This document shows positions 11,301 to 23,784 of a stretch of 64,000 bases of DNA, piece by piece. How positions within the stretch are numbered: the first letter of the stretch is position 1; every line of letters starts with the position of its first letter. Below the pieces are notes generated by a model. The model searched no databases. It saw only the letters and a program-made list of their open reading frames with translations, and had not been told where the DNA came from. Where the stretch lies: contig CALSFV010000146.1 of the NCBI GenBank assembly GCA_943737045.1, forward strand, positions 41,369 through 105,368, given 5' to 3'. Made by a program: the position numbers and the translations under genes. Origin of the DNA: Parapristionchus giblindavisi (taxonomy: Eukaryota; Nematoda; Chromadorea; Rhabditida; Diplogasteridae).

Positions 11301-13573
11301 ATTTCCATCCACGATCCAAGTTAGATTTTATTATCTTCTTTTATATTATACAATAAGGCTTTAGTCATTCTTTTGAGTCTTGATCATATGTCGAAAAGTA
11401 TGTTACAAAGTACCAAGCCTGACCGGATTTTGAGCTAAAATTTCACAAAAATCGAAAAACCTGACCGTATTTTGAGCCAAAATTTCACAAAAATCGAAAA
11501 GCCTGACCGTATTTTGAGCCAAATTTGCTAAAAATCGAAAAACCTGACCGGATTTTGAAAACAGATAACCTAGCTATTCGACCTATGGTCTTGATAATTG
11601 GTCAAATTATTATTTACTATTTTCTTTTTTTGCTTGCCTTCGTTTACTCTATCAAAATTTATCCTATATATTTAGTATTTTCATTTTGAATCGGTCTCAA
11701 TAATTGAATTGAATTAAGGGAACAACGGTATACGAAGCAGGCTAGATGGGACTTTGTTGAGAGGATTGCACAAGCTGCTCAAGAAGTACTAATAGTCATA
11801 ACTTATTTATGTTATCTAAATATATTTTATCAACCGCTTTCATTAAATTGAAGAAACAATGATTATTCTGGTTATGTATACAATAATTGAATTGAGGTTC
11901 CTCTATGGGTATGTGGTGATGTTCTCAGTTATGAAGACTACTATAATCGGCTTAAGAATAATCCTATCGATGTAAGTTTTAAAAAGTGTAATTTGCTAAT
12001 TTAAAAAAAAAAGAAAATCGAGAACAAATACATCGAAATTGACAAACATGCCGTTAGAGAAATCGCTGATTTGAAAGTTTCTATGCTTATCACAGTAAGG
12101 CGCCAAAGCTGCTTGTTTGATTTTTAGAAGTTAATTATTTTTGTACTCTTATTCTACTATTTTTTTGCTCTTTGCCGGTTTATATTAATTCTATTCCAAT
12201 TTAACTTCTTTACTTCTTTTTTACCAGTGGTCGTATGCAAGAACAACGGGAAAACCGTTTTCCGGGAAAATGTGACGTCATTAGCGTAGGCGGAGGATTT
12301 TTAGAAAACGCCTCCGCCTACGCTAATGACGTCACATTTTCCCTGAAAACTGTTCTTGCATACGGCCACAGTTCACATCTATCTATTAATATGTATTTTA
12401 TAGGGTATTGTAATTGGTCGTGGAGCTCTCATTAAACCATGGATATTCACTGAAATTGATGAGAAGAGACATTGGGATATCACTGCCACTGAGAGAATTG
12501 AGATGCTACACAAGTATCTTTCATTTATTTATTTATCCTTTTGTTTCAATATTGTTATATACAATTTAATAGAAAAGTGATTGTGAGAAGCACCGGCGAC
12601 ATTTCGGTTTATGGCTCTTTAAAAAAGATTGGAAACTCGAAATCGTCCGGTTTCCAAGCTTTACAAAATCAACCGGAAACTCGAAATTTGAATTCGCGGG
12701 CGCGAATAAGGTGCGGGAATTCAAATTCTGACTTTCCGCCATCCAATTTCTGCGTTTTAAAAATGTAGCATGTCTGGAATTTCTTTTTCAACTTTTAGAT
12801 CTCGGATCTCTCTGCAAATTTCAATTTCCGCACCTTATTCACGCCCGCGAATTCAAATCCACACCATACATTGCCAAACTCTCGCAGTGCGAGGATTGGC
12901 CCACTATATAAGGCCATTTTAGGCCACTTGATAAAAAAAATTAATCTAAAAATGACGAAAAATGACGAAAATAACGAATTTTGTGAATAAACCCACCCTA
13001 TTTCGAGAATTGGCCCACTATATAAAAATAGACGGCGAGGGTACCGAAAATGTATGATCCACACTTTTTAGAGAGCTATTAATCACTATTTCCTATTCGC
13101 TTATCTCGTTATTCGTGTGTTCATATTTGTATATTATAGATTTGTAAACTATGGATTGGATCATTGGGGAAGTGATGATACAGGAGTAGAGAAGACTAGA
13201 CGATTCCTATTGGAATTGTTATCATTCCAATGTAGATATATACCTGTTGGACTATTGGAAAGAATACCACAGAAGATTAATGATAGACCACCATTCTATA
13301 GGTATACACAATACACTAATATATCATATTATTCGTCTTATTCCTAATAACAATAATAATTATTATTATACGTATTGATCAAATTTTATTTATGTTAATG
13401 ATATTTATTTATTTAATATAATTCCATTTATATATTTCAGAGGTCGATCAGAGATGGAGACTTTACTGTGTAGTCCTCGTAGTTCAGATTGGGTAGAGAT
13501 ATCCAAGATGTTCCTTGGTCCTCCTCCCGAACAATTTGTATTCATTCCTAAACATAAGGCCAGTGCATACTAG
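8388..13573 (+). CDS. tRNA-dihydrouridine synthase 3 (DUS3-like)
   Basis: FMN enzyme that reduces a uridine in the tRNA variable loop to dihydrouridine. Exons: 8388-8522, 8572-8756, 8891-8992, 9096-9156, 9201-9308, 9490-9609, 9867-9975, 10361-10461, 10783-10922, 11206-11319, 11719-11785, 11897-11971, 12404-12513, 13140-13301, 13441-13573. Two CCCH-type zinc fingers precede the catalytic domain (RLCPSV...CKFGEKC, and [20 protein letters not shown]). The catalytic part reads [43 protein letters not shown] with the active-site Cys, IKLRTG, DFHPRSKEQRY, and [13 protein letters not shown]. The C-terminus ends in the usual FIPKHKA. Introns 7, 8, 9, 10, 12 and 13 hold repeats, listed separately. The intron-10 boundary gives one-base frame shifts if misplaced; the CT|GTTGGT donor keeps the frame. 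Confidence 0.93.
10086..10286 (+). mobile_element. MITE-like element M1, copy 1 (201 bp)
   Basis: Starts ATAGGTCGAAAAGTATG and ends in TTCAACCTAT, an inverted copy of the start. The inside is three to four tandem units of about 41 bp, each carrying CTGACCGGATTTTGAG and ATCGAAAA. It lies in DUS3 intron 7. Two more copies of exactly 201 bp are at 11386 and 28338. Confidence 0.8.
10470..10661 (+). mobile_element. MITE-like element M2, copy 1 (192 bp)
   Basis: Ends are CATACATTTTCGGTACCCTC and GAGGGTATGGCAATGTATG, an imperfect inverted pair. Inside are two TATATAGTGGGTCAAT motifs. It sits directly after the DUS3 exon-8 donor, so the donor GTTAGATC is followed by the element. Confidence 0.8.
10992..11184 (+). 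mobile_element. MITE-like element M2, copy 2 (193 bp)
   Basis: Near-identical to the copy at 10470 and in the same orientation, in DUS3 intron 9, ending 22 bp before exon 10. Confidence 0.8.
11386..11586 (+). mobile_element. MITE-like element M1, copy 2 (201 bp)
   Basis: Same ends and tandem core as the 10086 copy, same orientation, in DUS3 intron 10. The 5' end reads ATATGTCGAA, one base different from the other copies. Confidence 0.8.
12230..12366. mobile_element. Foldback element in DUS3 intron 12
   Basis: Two arms of about 60-70 bp, starting GGTCGTATGCAAGAAC and ending GTTCTTGCATACGGCC, pair almost without mismatch around a loop of a few bases near 12300. Each arm carries TGACGTCA and TAGCGTAGGCGGAGG, so it is much more G+C-rich than the host intron. 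The left arm has a few extra bases (ACGGGAAAACCG). Confidence 0.75.
12686..12860. repeat. G+C-rich inverted repeat in DUS3 intron 13
   Basis: GAATTCGCGGGCGCGAATAA near 12690 is matched in reverse by TTATTCACGCCCGCGAATTC near 12836. The arms are about 40 bp with a spacer of about 90 bp. It directly abuts the M2 copy at 12865, and the two insertions may be nested or adjacent. Confidence 0.6.
12865..13056 (-). mobile_element. MITE-like element M2, copy 3 (192 bp), reversed
   Basis: Starts CATACATTGCCAAACTCTCG and ends GTACCGAAAATGTATG, the reverse complement of the 10470 copy. It lies in DUS3 intron 13. Confidence 0.8.
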
Positions 13574-13954
13574 TCACCTTTCACTTTGATCTTTGATCTT
13601 TTATCTTCAATCTCTACTTTGTTTTACCTTCTCAGGCTTTACCAATTCCTTTCGTTGCTAAATCGTTGTTGTTGTTATTTAATCTTCTTTCGATCGATTT
13701 GTTCAATAGTATAAATATATTGTTATGTAATGATGATATCATTGATCTCAATGAAATGTTCTTGACATTTGTCCATATCTCATATTATTGATTGAATTCC
13801 ATTCCTTTATTGTCTTCTCTTGTCTCTAACCGTATTAATTGCAGTGATTGATCACTCATCTACCGTAATCATTGATAGTCTATGGCTACAGTATCCACAC
13901 TATCATTGTCATCCATCATCTCCACTTAAACAAGAATCATCATCCACTCCTGAC
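13574..13954. other. Intergenic DUS3 to TAF2
   Basis: 381 bp. It contains one TTTGATCTTTGATCTTTTATC run after the DUS3 stop and T-rich sequence ending in AATTGCAG at 13844, a possible trans-splice acceptor. An open frame covers 13820-13954 upstream of the chosen TAF2 ATG, so some of this could be coding. Confidence 0.45.
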
Positions 13955-16900
13955 ATGGAGGTCAGTCGAGATCATCTCCATTTGGCTACTAATGTAATCA
14001 TTTTTATCTTTATCTCTTTCATACATTGCCATACCATCGCAGTGCGAGGATTGACCCACTATATAAGGCCCATTTTAGGCCACTTGATAAAAAAATGAGG
14101 CTAAAAATGGCAATTGTTAAGCGAAAATAACGAATTTTGTGAATCAACCCATCCTATTTCGAGAATTGACCCACTATATAAAAATAAACGGCGAGGGTAC
14201 CGAAAATGTATGATCTCTTTCCTTTCATCATACCACCCATATCGTATTCTTTAAAACTTAAATGATGTGACATTGAATTTTGCGAGTTTTGACACACCGG
14301 GATATGGCAGATATAATAGACATTTGTCCGAGTAATGATATGAATAATGATAATATAATGATAATTTATTGCACAGGCAACAATGGAATGGAGGCCAATG
14401 GATAAAGTTCATCATAGTTTGAATGATATATTAGAAGTTGATAGACAAGCTGAACCTCCTCCATTACTTGTAAGTGGATCTGACTAAACTACAACTGTGT
14501 AGGTGAATTAGGCGAACTACGTGAAACTGGTTGCATAACTACATCAAATGTTTGATTTACATGCAGTTATAAAATTTGTACATAGTTATATTTTGTTGTG
14601 GGTTTGTCGTTTATTTTCAAAAATGGCTTCCATTTCCAGTCAAATGGAATATTTCCATTTTAATCTAAATTTTGATAATGTTTGTGTGAAAGCCACAATA
14701 ATTTTGGATGATTCAGTAGCTCATTTATCTTTTTTTTGTATAGGAAGAAGAAGTGAATGATCCAGTAGAAGAGCCAGTGAATGGAGTTGAAGAAGAAGCT
14801 GAAAGAAGAGAAGAACAACCTGTTGCTTATGTTGATTGTTATTCTGATTGGAGAGTACTATCACAGGTATACTGTAGTCTTGAAGGATACGGTAGTGATG
14901 TATTGATTGATTGATTGATTACAGACAGTAGTGATAAGGAATATGGATATGATAGGTAGAACATTGTCAGTGTATACACAAATGGCTATATTACCATTGG
15001 ATGCTAATCTCACTGCTGTTACATTGAATCTAGGAAGAAGTTAGACACAATTACTCATTCATTTATTCATTATTAATACCATATTCTAGATTGTAAACTT
15101 CCCAATGAACCAGGAGGAAATCGAGCTGAAAAGGTGGAAGTGAATAATATCGAAACTGGGTATCAACGAGTTCAACCCTTCGAGGTATTGATTGGTGTTA
15201 TTGATTGATTGATAAGATCTAATCATTGTAGGGTATGGCTAATGAATGTCGAGAGAAATCAATGGGTGAATTTATGAGAGTGAAAAGTGATCGAGTGAAG
15301 GAATATCAAGGTGAATTGAGGATACAGGTAAGATATTTAAATATAGTTTAAGGGAGAAAACTGTTGGATAATCAGAAGAAACATTTGTATACCTATTCTA
15401 GATTCCACCTTCTGTTATTCCTGAGATTCGTCGATTAAATTGTATCAAAGTATCACTCGAAGTCGTTGTGTGCAATCCTGTTGATGTATGATTTCAATTC
15501 TATTTTAATTGGGATTATTCTGTTTGTTTCATTGATATCATAATGATCTTCTAGGGAATTCAATTCAATGGAGTGAAGGGATCGGATGGTCAATTGGAGA
15601 GAGGAGCTCATGCATTCACTTATCGATCATCTCTTCTATCATCTACTAGTTTGTTGATCTTTGATCTTTGATCTTTATACTATTGATATATAGGTGAATG
15701 GTTACCTTGTATCGATGAGCCAGATCAATTGAGTCTATGGACAATTCATTTTACTTGTGATGCATCAATGACTGTTATCATGGCTGCTGAATTGACTGTT
15801 AGTACTTATCTTTATTGCTTTAGAAATATATTTACATTTTGTAAAGAAAAATAGCTTTTACGGGTAATGATTTCCCAATTTCGTTCTCATATTTCACCCG
15901 TTGATTTCTTGTTAGAAATGGTTGATTTTTTTGTTAGAAAGCTAGAACATATCGCTTATCTTTTTTGCTTGGTTGGTATTAATATCATAATCTAATTTAA
16001 GGAAGTAGATATGAGTAGAGATCTGAAGACGAAGACGTATCATTATCAACAAATGTGTCCCACTGCTCCTTGCAATATGGGATGGGCAGTTGGTCATTTC
16101 ACTCCCAATCTACATAAGGATATGTCTGAGGTTTCATCTTTCATTCATTTCAATCAACATCTATTTATTAAAGAAATCATCAATCGATTTTTTAAAAATT
16201 TATTATTCATAATCAATCTCAATTCATTTTTAAAAACGTGAATTACTGTATTGTAGATGACAAACTTCTCCCTACCTGGTCTATCATCTCTAGTCACTCA
16301 TACTACATCATCATTAGATAGAACATTCGAATATCTTGAAGAATTGTTATCATGTAGATATCCATATCCATCATATAAACAAGTATTTGTTGATAATGTA
16401 AGTCATTCTATCGACGTCATACCCATCAACTTGCCTTGTCTTTCTTTTAGTTACCCGAAGATGTCGTTTGTTATTCATCCTTTACTCTCGTATCTGTTAA
16501 TGTACTCTATCATAAGAAGATCATAGACGTTGTCCAGGTATCGATTGATTGACCAATCGATATTCAATCAATAATGTGCTGATTTCATTACAGAAAACTC
16601 GTCAATTGCTTGCTTATGCCGTAGCGACTCAATTCTTTGGTTGTTTCATATCTCCAGCTGAATTCCAAGATATGTGGGTAGTACGATCACTGGCGAGGTT
16701 TGTTTCGTTCTATACTCTCTCAACTTGTCAATTAATGTTTCACTCTCATCTTATTCCCTCATTACAATTGTGTGGATTGATGAAGCCCTCATTACGTCAA
16801 TAATAATATGATGAGATGTTAAGATATGTGACATCATTGTTCGTTGAGAAAGTCTTTGGTCGTTGTGAATCTCTCTATCATACGAAGATGATATTGAATG

Positions 16901-19900
16901 AAGTATGCGAGTATGAGAACGCATGGGGATCGGTATGCCTCTTTACTTTAGTCAATGGTTGTCAATTCAATTATTGAACCCTTTTATCTATCTCCAGTGG
17001 ATAAAAGGATTCAATAATTTTTCGACACAAAAAGTATTTTTTCCCTAAAAATGTCCCCAAGACCCTTTGGCGTTTCTGATAAATGGCAGAATCTTCTCAT
17101 TTATCCACTGATGATATCATATAATTTGATATGTATATTCATGATGACAGATAACTGTAATTGTAGATAGTACTCCGTGGATCATTCCCATCAACATCAT
17201 CATTATCTCATGCTGATCCATCAAATTCTCTCACATGTTCTCCACTCTATGCTGATATGTTATGGAAGAAAGGAGAATTGGTCATTCGATTGTTATCAAA
17301 GAGATTGGGACACGAACCATTCTTTCAAGTAAGTTGCATTCCTTACTTTGGTGCTTCTTCCAATAACAAAATCGTTTTCATTTCGTGTCGTTTTTAAGAT
17401 AGTGCTGTTGAGAAATGTAGGCATAAACCTCGATTTCATTGGTAAAAGAGCGCATAAGAAGCCATGATGTCATTCTTCTTCCTGATTCAATGTTTCTAGT
17501 TGAACACATTGACTGGGATGAAGTACAAAAATCTGTTGCATAATCCCCAAGCATGATAAATATCCTCTTTATCTATCTAACGAATTTAGCTTGGAAGTAT
17601 GATTATGTGATTGATCTTTGATCTTTGCCTCTTATTATAGGTACTTCATAAGATGTTATCAGTGGGTGAACAGATGGGACGAGGTCGAAGGGATAATCCA
17701 ACATGTTGGACATATCTTATTGTATCCACAGTTGCATTCTTTCGTACTGTACACAATGTGACTGGACAAGAAGCCCCAACATTCCTTGAACAATGGGTAT
17801 ATGGAGGAGGACATGCTTCATTTCATGTATTCATTTACTCTTTATTTATCATCCAATCAATCAATAATGTATCTATTATAGGTGAACTTTGCCTTCAATC
17901 GTAAGCGAAATATGGTCGAGTTGGATATCAAGCAGGAGGACACGGGAAAGCCTGGAGTTATGATGTATGTTAGATATATTGATCGATTGACTTTGATTAT
18001 TGATTGATTGAAGGTACACTGGTCCGATGACGATAGTCGTTCAGGAATTGGATGGATGCTTCGAACATCAAGTACAGATTGATTCGGATATATCAAGGTA
18101 TTCATTGATTGTGTTTTGGCTAACCGACTTATATACATTGTCTAATGATTGGTGAATGGTTCATAAATGAGCTGAAACGTGTTTGTTGCAGGCACGAAGT
18201 TCAATGTCATTCGAAAGGAAGAAAACAAAAGAAGAAGAAGGTATTGATATTATTGATTGATTATGGCGATATTGATTGATTGATAGGTACCTCTATCAAC
18301 AGGAGAAGAAGTAGAAGTAGATCTGACTAATATGGATCCAGATTCACCCGTATTATGGATAAGAGTTGATCCTCATCTATTACTATTGAGAGAAATGCAT
18401 GTGAGACAACCGAGTTATCAGGTATCATACTTTATTCATTTTGTACTTGATGAAGCAACCTTGTGGTGTACGATAAATAAATAAAAAAATAATTTATTTG
18501 TACATCGATATTTCAGTAGTTTTTGGGTATAGATAGATGTTGTTGAAGTTGAGATATTTTTAAAACAGTTTCTTTTCTCATTTAATAAATCTAGAATTTA
18601 AAAAAAATATCTTTGCTGCTTCGAATTGATATAATTATTGATGATATCTCGTTTTAGTGGGAATATCTTCTTAGATATGAGAGAGATGCATTGGCTCAGA
18701 TGACAGCATTGGATAAGATTCAAGAGTTTCCATCGGCTACGAGTAGAAATTTATTAGTTGATACTATATCTACTGAACAATTCTTCTATCGGTTTGTATA
18801 CAACTTTTATATCTTTTTACTATTTACGGTCTTGTCGAACAGTTTGCTTTGTCTTTCACTTTTGCCTTATTTTCACTCTTTTTTTGAAAAGACTAATTGA
18901 TTCCTAATTAATTCTCGTTATAACACATACAGTAGTTGATTTGATGTTCCACGGAGTTTTTTTATTCATACCATAATTAGCATTCTAATCACAGAATAAT
19001 TCCCATCATAAAAAATAATAAACTTATCTGACATCGGAGGGATTCATAATTAAATGTTTAAAAATATGATAAAGTCAGGAGGAAATTGATAGGATTACAT
19101 AATCGTGGCATACAATACTTGAAATAAGAGACTTGAATACATTGGATACAAAGAAGACTATTATTATAATTATAGTGTTCGTTGTCGTGCAGCCATTGCT
19201 CTCAGTACTATACACAATAAGATGGCTGATGTTGCTGTAGGAAAACCTGCTTTGATGCAACTTTATACTCAGAAGTTTGGTATGTTATTATTGATTTATT
19301 GATTATGGAGATGCGCTAATTACAGTAATAGATAAATCATATTGCTTCGTTCCAGGATGCAAATCAGCCTCACATATTCCAAAGTCGAACAATTTCCTCG
19401 CTACCAGTTCTAGTCTACAGACATACTTTCTCATGCAGGTATGTTAGAGTATAAAGTTGATTTGATCTTTGATTTTTTGTAGACGATTCCCCGTGCAATA
19501 GGACGAATGCGTAGCAAATACAATGCAGCATTGCCTGAGGCACATTCATTCATTCTTGATCTTCTCTATTATAATGATAACTGCACTAATCGGTATGTAT
19601 ATATCTCAACTATAATATAGACTATTTATTGATATTGTTACTCATTCCATAATGTCATAATCTATTATCTTCTTATATCTTTCACATATTTATTTATTAT
19701 ATTAAATTAAGATATGCGGATGACCATTATCGTGCGTCTCTCATCAGTGCTCTATCATCAACAATAGTAGTAGGAGAGACATTGGGAGGGGGAGATATCA
19801 ATAATCCATCCTCACTCACTACTGATGCATCACAAACACTTAGGGTATATTGACAGAGACTTTATCGATCGATAACATTCAAATCGATATATTGATTGAT

Positions 19901-21385
19901 TGATTTATAGGAGTTGACACTTGCCTTGAACATGGATACTCTTCGTCCGTCGTATGGAAGAGTAGTAGGAATAGCCGCACTCTTTGGAATATATCAAATG
20001 CAAAAGACTGGTTTGTTGATCTACTTTATTATTGATTTATTGATTGTGCATCTGAATATTGATTGATTGACTTGCAGGTATCATTCCACACGATTCATCA
20101 TTCTTCTGGAAGTTTGCCCATCCTAATGTCTTCATCGAGGTTACTTTCTTCTCTTTTCTCTTCACCTCGTGAATCTGTGTTTCACACAATTGTTTATTTA
20201 GTTTGTGTATTGTATAATCTATTATCGTTGATAACTTCCTTGTCATTACATTAATGATTATTGATTCATTGTAGCTTCGTCGTGCAGCATTATGGATTTT
20301 AGTAGATCGTCAATCATTGAAAGCTTCTGCTTCACCAGATGAACTACTTCGTCTTGTTCGTTTATCTCTTGATGATCCAAATCCAGGAATTAGACGATAT
20401 GTACCCGAACTTTTGGCTAATCATCCACCATTTGAGACTACTCAATGGTTTGTTCATGACCTACATCTATGATTATTGATTGAGTGATATGATTTCAGTG
20501 CTGAGATGGGATCAGCTAACGTATTGAATACTCCACTAGTCGCTGAACAATTGTGGGCTATCATTACTGCACCGAGAACTGTGAGTTATTCTATTCATTT
20601 AAATACACAAACGAGATATTTTTGATGGTGTTCTTACAGTATTGACTGTTGATGATGTTTTTATTATTCAAATTCTCATTTTTGATTGATTTATGTATTT
20701 AAAATAGGATATAGTTGATGATATTCTTCAGGAATGTCGTGTTCGTTCTCTTCTATGTGATACATGGTTCAGTATGTATGGATGGGGTGTACCTCCTGTA
20801 TTGGGAGGAAAGATTGATGGAGTAGCACTACCAGAGAGACGATCACCACCTATTGGAAGGAAGATTGAAGGACGATTACCTCAACCATTATGTGGTTAGT
20901 TACCCGTCCAGGCTATTGTCCATAGAGATAACAGATATAAAAACGTAAAACTCAGAACAAAATATTTCGCCTGTACTATCTTGCCTCCCTCTCGATTACC
21001 ACTCCACTTCCTTACACTTTACCCTTCTGACGTTTGCCGCACAGATTTAACACTTATAATATGGTTACTTTAGAATAAGTAAATCAAGGGTCAGTATGTG
21101 TTGTGCATAAGGCTTTGACTTATCAGTGAACATGTGCTATACAAAAAGAATATTAAATAGTGGAGAAACCGGAATGCCACAGCCACTGCAAAATTTGTCA
21201 CACAATTTTTTATACAGATTAGCATTAAGATACACTTAAATATAGTCCTTAATTCGCATTTTGTTGTTGTTTTTAATTAAAAATTGTTATTTGAAGGATG
21301 GCATTCAGCTGAAGTGGTATTGGAACGTCATGATACACATACAGTCACACTTGATGATGGTATGCAAGAGGAAACATTACAGTAA
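13955..21385 (+). CDS. taf-2: Transcription initiation factor TFIID subunit 2 (TAF2)
   Basis: TFIID subunit with an inactive M1-aminopeptidase fold that contacts core-promoter initiator DNA. Exons: 13955-13993, 14377-14469, 14744-14866, 14925-15039, 15090-15184, 15232-15327, 15402-15485, 15555-15648, 15694-15797, 16002-16130, 16257-16397, 16451-16537, 16594-16697, 16824-16932, 17167-17328, 17641-17826, 17882-17964, 18014-18097, 18192-18240, 18287-18421, 18658-18791, 19176-19279, 19356-19438, 19483-19592, 19712-19844, 19911-20010, 20078-20139, 20275-20447, 20499-20580, 20708-20894, 21297-21385. Diagnostic stretches are SCRYPYPSYKQVFVD, QFFGCFIS where peptidases carry HExxH, YTGPMTIVVQELDG, a lysine-rich KGRKQKKKK, PVLWIRVDP, and the HEAT-like C-terminal half. 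The histidine-rich tail of vertebrate TAF2 is absent. The first three exons (acidic, EEEVNDPVEEPV) are the least certain part. Confidence 0.92.
14020..14212 (-). mobile_element. MITE-like element M2, copy 4 (193 bp), reversed
   Basis: Starts CATACATTGCCATACC and ends GTACCGAAAATGTATG, in TAF2 intron 1, shortly after the exon-1 donor. Same orientation as the 12865 copy. Confidence 0.8.
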
Positions 21386-22172
21386 TCTCCTTCCATCTCT
21401 GATTACCGTATACCCTAAATATTGTGATACCATATTGATTTTTGCGATCTTTTTTTTCAGCCGATCTCTTGTTATATTCTTTGTTTTTATTTCTATGATT
21501 TATCAATTTTTATATTCTTTTTCTTTTGTAGATTTAGTTTGTATTGTATAATATCGTTATGAATTATGCCTTTATTGCTCCAATTCTTATGGTCTCAGAT
21601 ATCATTCAATAGCTCATTTTGTTGTTATTCCTTTTGTATCACCTCTCAACCTCGTATATCTAGTATCACATTTATTCATTGTTTCATTAATTGTTACTAG
21701 GATATACTCTTCTTATCATATCTCTATAATCTCAGGGTATTATCATTACGAGTAGTCTTTATCATTATCATTATTGTTTCACTTCCTCCTCCATTCATCA
21801 GTTCTATCTCTATCATCTCTTTCAATCTGCATCATCATCATGGACCAAATCAATCAATAAACACAGCTCTTATTCTGCACAATACTACTACCGTATCATT
21901 CATTCATCTCATTCATTGTATCTCATCTCTCAATCACGTACACACAAATGTTGTTATCCCATTGATTCTTCCCATTTGTTTCATTTGTTGTCCATTGTAA
22001 GCCTCTTATAAGAGAAATATCCACTTCATAGGCTAAAAGCCTTCATACATAATAATGATAATAATAAAACTTTTATCTAATCTCGACTAGTTATTGAAGA
22101 AATGGTTTGAATCCATCGCTATATCTAGCTGTATTTTCTGTATTGATCAACTATCGATTGATTGATCTATAG
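21386..22172. other. Intergenic TAF2 to BORCS6-like gene
   Basis: 787 bp of T-rich and then mixed sequence. It should hold the TAF2 3' UTR. No ORF or repeat is convincing. TCTATAG immediately precedes the next ATG and may be a trans-splice acceptor. Confidence 0.5.
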
Positions 22173-22949
22173 ATGGATGGATTATCAATAAAAGATGATG
22201 ATGATGGAGGAAGGGAAGCATCGACTTCAAGGGAAGGAAGTAAAGTACCCACTACTTATGTAGCTGATAGATTAGAAGAAAAGATTAGGTATGATAGATC
22301 CATGAGATGTATGATCAATCAATAATATTATAGGGAGAGTAATAAACCTCGATCACGATTGAGAAGTAGTGTCAGTAATGATCAACTTGTTCATCCTGAT
22401 CCAAAGGTAGGGTACACTTTAATTTCATCAAGATCTAATTTGATTTTCATGACATTGAATTATTAGGTTGGAAAATCACATGAAAAATTTGTATGATGTT
22501 TCCAATTCCATTGTTCCAATTGTAGATTCTGGACGATATCGAAGCATCGTCGAGAAGAATCGCATCGAATATCGATCAAGTAGTCAGAGAATTACGAGGT
22601 ATACTATATCTTTGTATTGATTGATCGACCAATTATCGATTGATTAGGTTCCCTTCATGGAATGAGTGATCTCGTAGTAGAAGCATGTCAATGTTATCAA
22701 TCAGGAATATCATCATCATGTGATCAAGCTGATCAACATATCAGGAGTACTTATGCTGTAAGATATTGATTGATTGATTAGGGGATACTGTAGTTATCTG
22801 TTCGAGACAAATGATTAGATGATTAAATTCAGATGATAGCTAAAGTGGAAGAATTGAATAATCAATTGGAGAAAGTTAGTGGAACAGCAGCGAAGATTAA
22901 GGAAATGAGAAAGATGGTTGAGATGTTTGAAACAACATTCAAAGATTGA
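22173..22949 (+). CDS. BORCS6-like subunit of the BORC lysosome-positioning complex
   Basis: BORC sits on lysosomes and recruits Arl8 for kinesin-driven movement. Five exons: 22173-22288, 22334-22406, 22526-22598, 22648-22757, 22833-22949. The first 50 residues are polar and low-complexity. The rest is helical: [17 protein letters not shown], a [17 protein letters not shown] segment, then [20 protein letters not shown] and [19 protein letters not shown]. The order (an S-hxMT/S-V-x-YQ-like helix, a linker with repeated polar residues, a terminal xxIRxMKxxVExxE helix) matches the C-terminal domain of BORCS6 as I know it. Identity is low, so other small coiled-coil complex subunits (BLOC-1 type) are possible. 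The ATG directly follows CTATAG. Confidence 0.62.
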
Positions 22950-23249
22950 TATGATGATATAGATTGATTTATCGAACTAATTGTATATTTTGCATGCAGA
23001 GAATTTAATTGAAGCAATATTCGTCTCAGTTGTATATTTTGTATGTATAGTAATTTATGCTTAATTATATTATAATTATTTTCAAGTAAGCAATGATTTC
23101 TATCCATGGTTGTGATAAAGGCTTGCCATTTCATAATCTTTATTTAATTGTATATTTTCATTTATCGGTTCGGGACCGACTACGTATCTCCTATCGTATT
23201 ACATTCTCTGTAACATACCATAATCTTCTCATTCTTCTCAGGGTCAAAG

Positions 23250-23784
23250 ATGTTCCGTCGTGTTATCTCCTCTGTTCGTCCTCTAGTCTCACTCTCAACC
23301 TACCGTGCCCTCTCATCTATCACTCGTCTACCTACAGTATCAGCTTCTTCATCTCTTCTCCGATCTACTCCTATCCTCGCTGAACAGAAACTTCGTTTCT
23401 CAGCCAAAGCTCCTCTTACTAAGAAGACTCTTGAGGACAGAATCCTTCTTGTTCTAGGATGTTATGATAAGGTACGTAGAGACAACTTTAACTGATCTTT
23501 GATCTCTCCAATTGCAGTAGTTGATATTTCAGATTGACCCTAAGAAGTTGAACATGGACGCTGACTTCGTCAAAGATCTAGGACTCGATTCCCTTGATCA
23601 CGTTGAGGTATACTACATATAAGCACCTTGATTACGGTAACTGATCTTTGATCTTTGATATCAGGTTGTGATGGCAATGGAGGAAGAGTTTGGATTCGAG
23701 ATTCCTGATGGAGATGCTGATGGATTCAAGACTCCTCGTCATATCTGGCAGTATATCTGTGATAAGGAAGATGTATTCGAGTAG
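23250..23784 (+). CDS. Mitochondrial acyl carrier protein (NDUFAB1 type)
   Basis: Carries acyl chains on a phosphopantetheine arm in mitochondrial fatty-acid and lipoate synthesis, and is an accessory subunit of complex I. Three exons: 23250-23471, 23533-23607, 23665-23784. Residues 1-50 are rich in Arg and Ser with no acidic residues (MFRRVISSVRPLVSLSTYRA), a mitochondrial presequence. The mature part has LEDRILLVLGCYDKID, the attachment site LGLDSLDHVEVVMAMEEEF with the modified Ser in DSL, and FGFEIPDGDADGFKT. About 140 residues, the normal length. CTTCTCAG just upstream of the ATG may be a trans-splice acceptor. Confidence 0.95.

Noticed and set aside
12235..12435. A 66-codon frame in DUS3 intron 12
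   Set aside because: It reads through the foldback hairpin and then the true DUS3 exon 13 in a different frame.
13574..13700. An alternative DUS3 last exon starting ALPIPFVAKS after CTTCTCAG
   Set aside because: The usual family ending [10 protein letters not shown] already precedes a stop, and the alternative has no family support.
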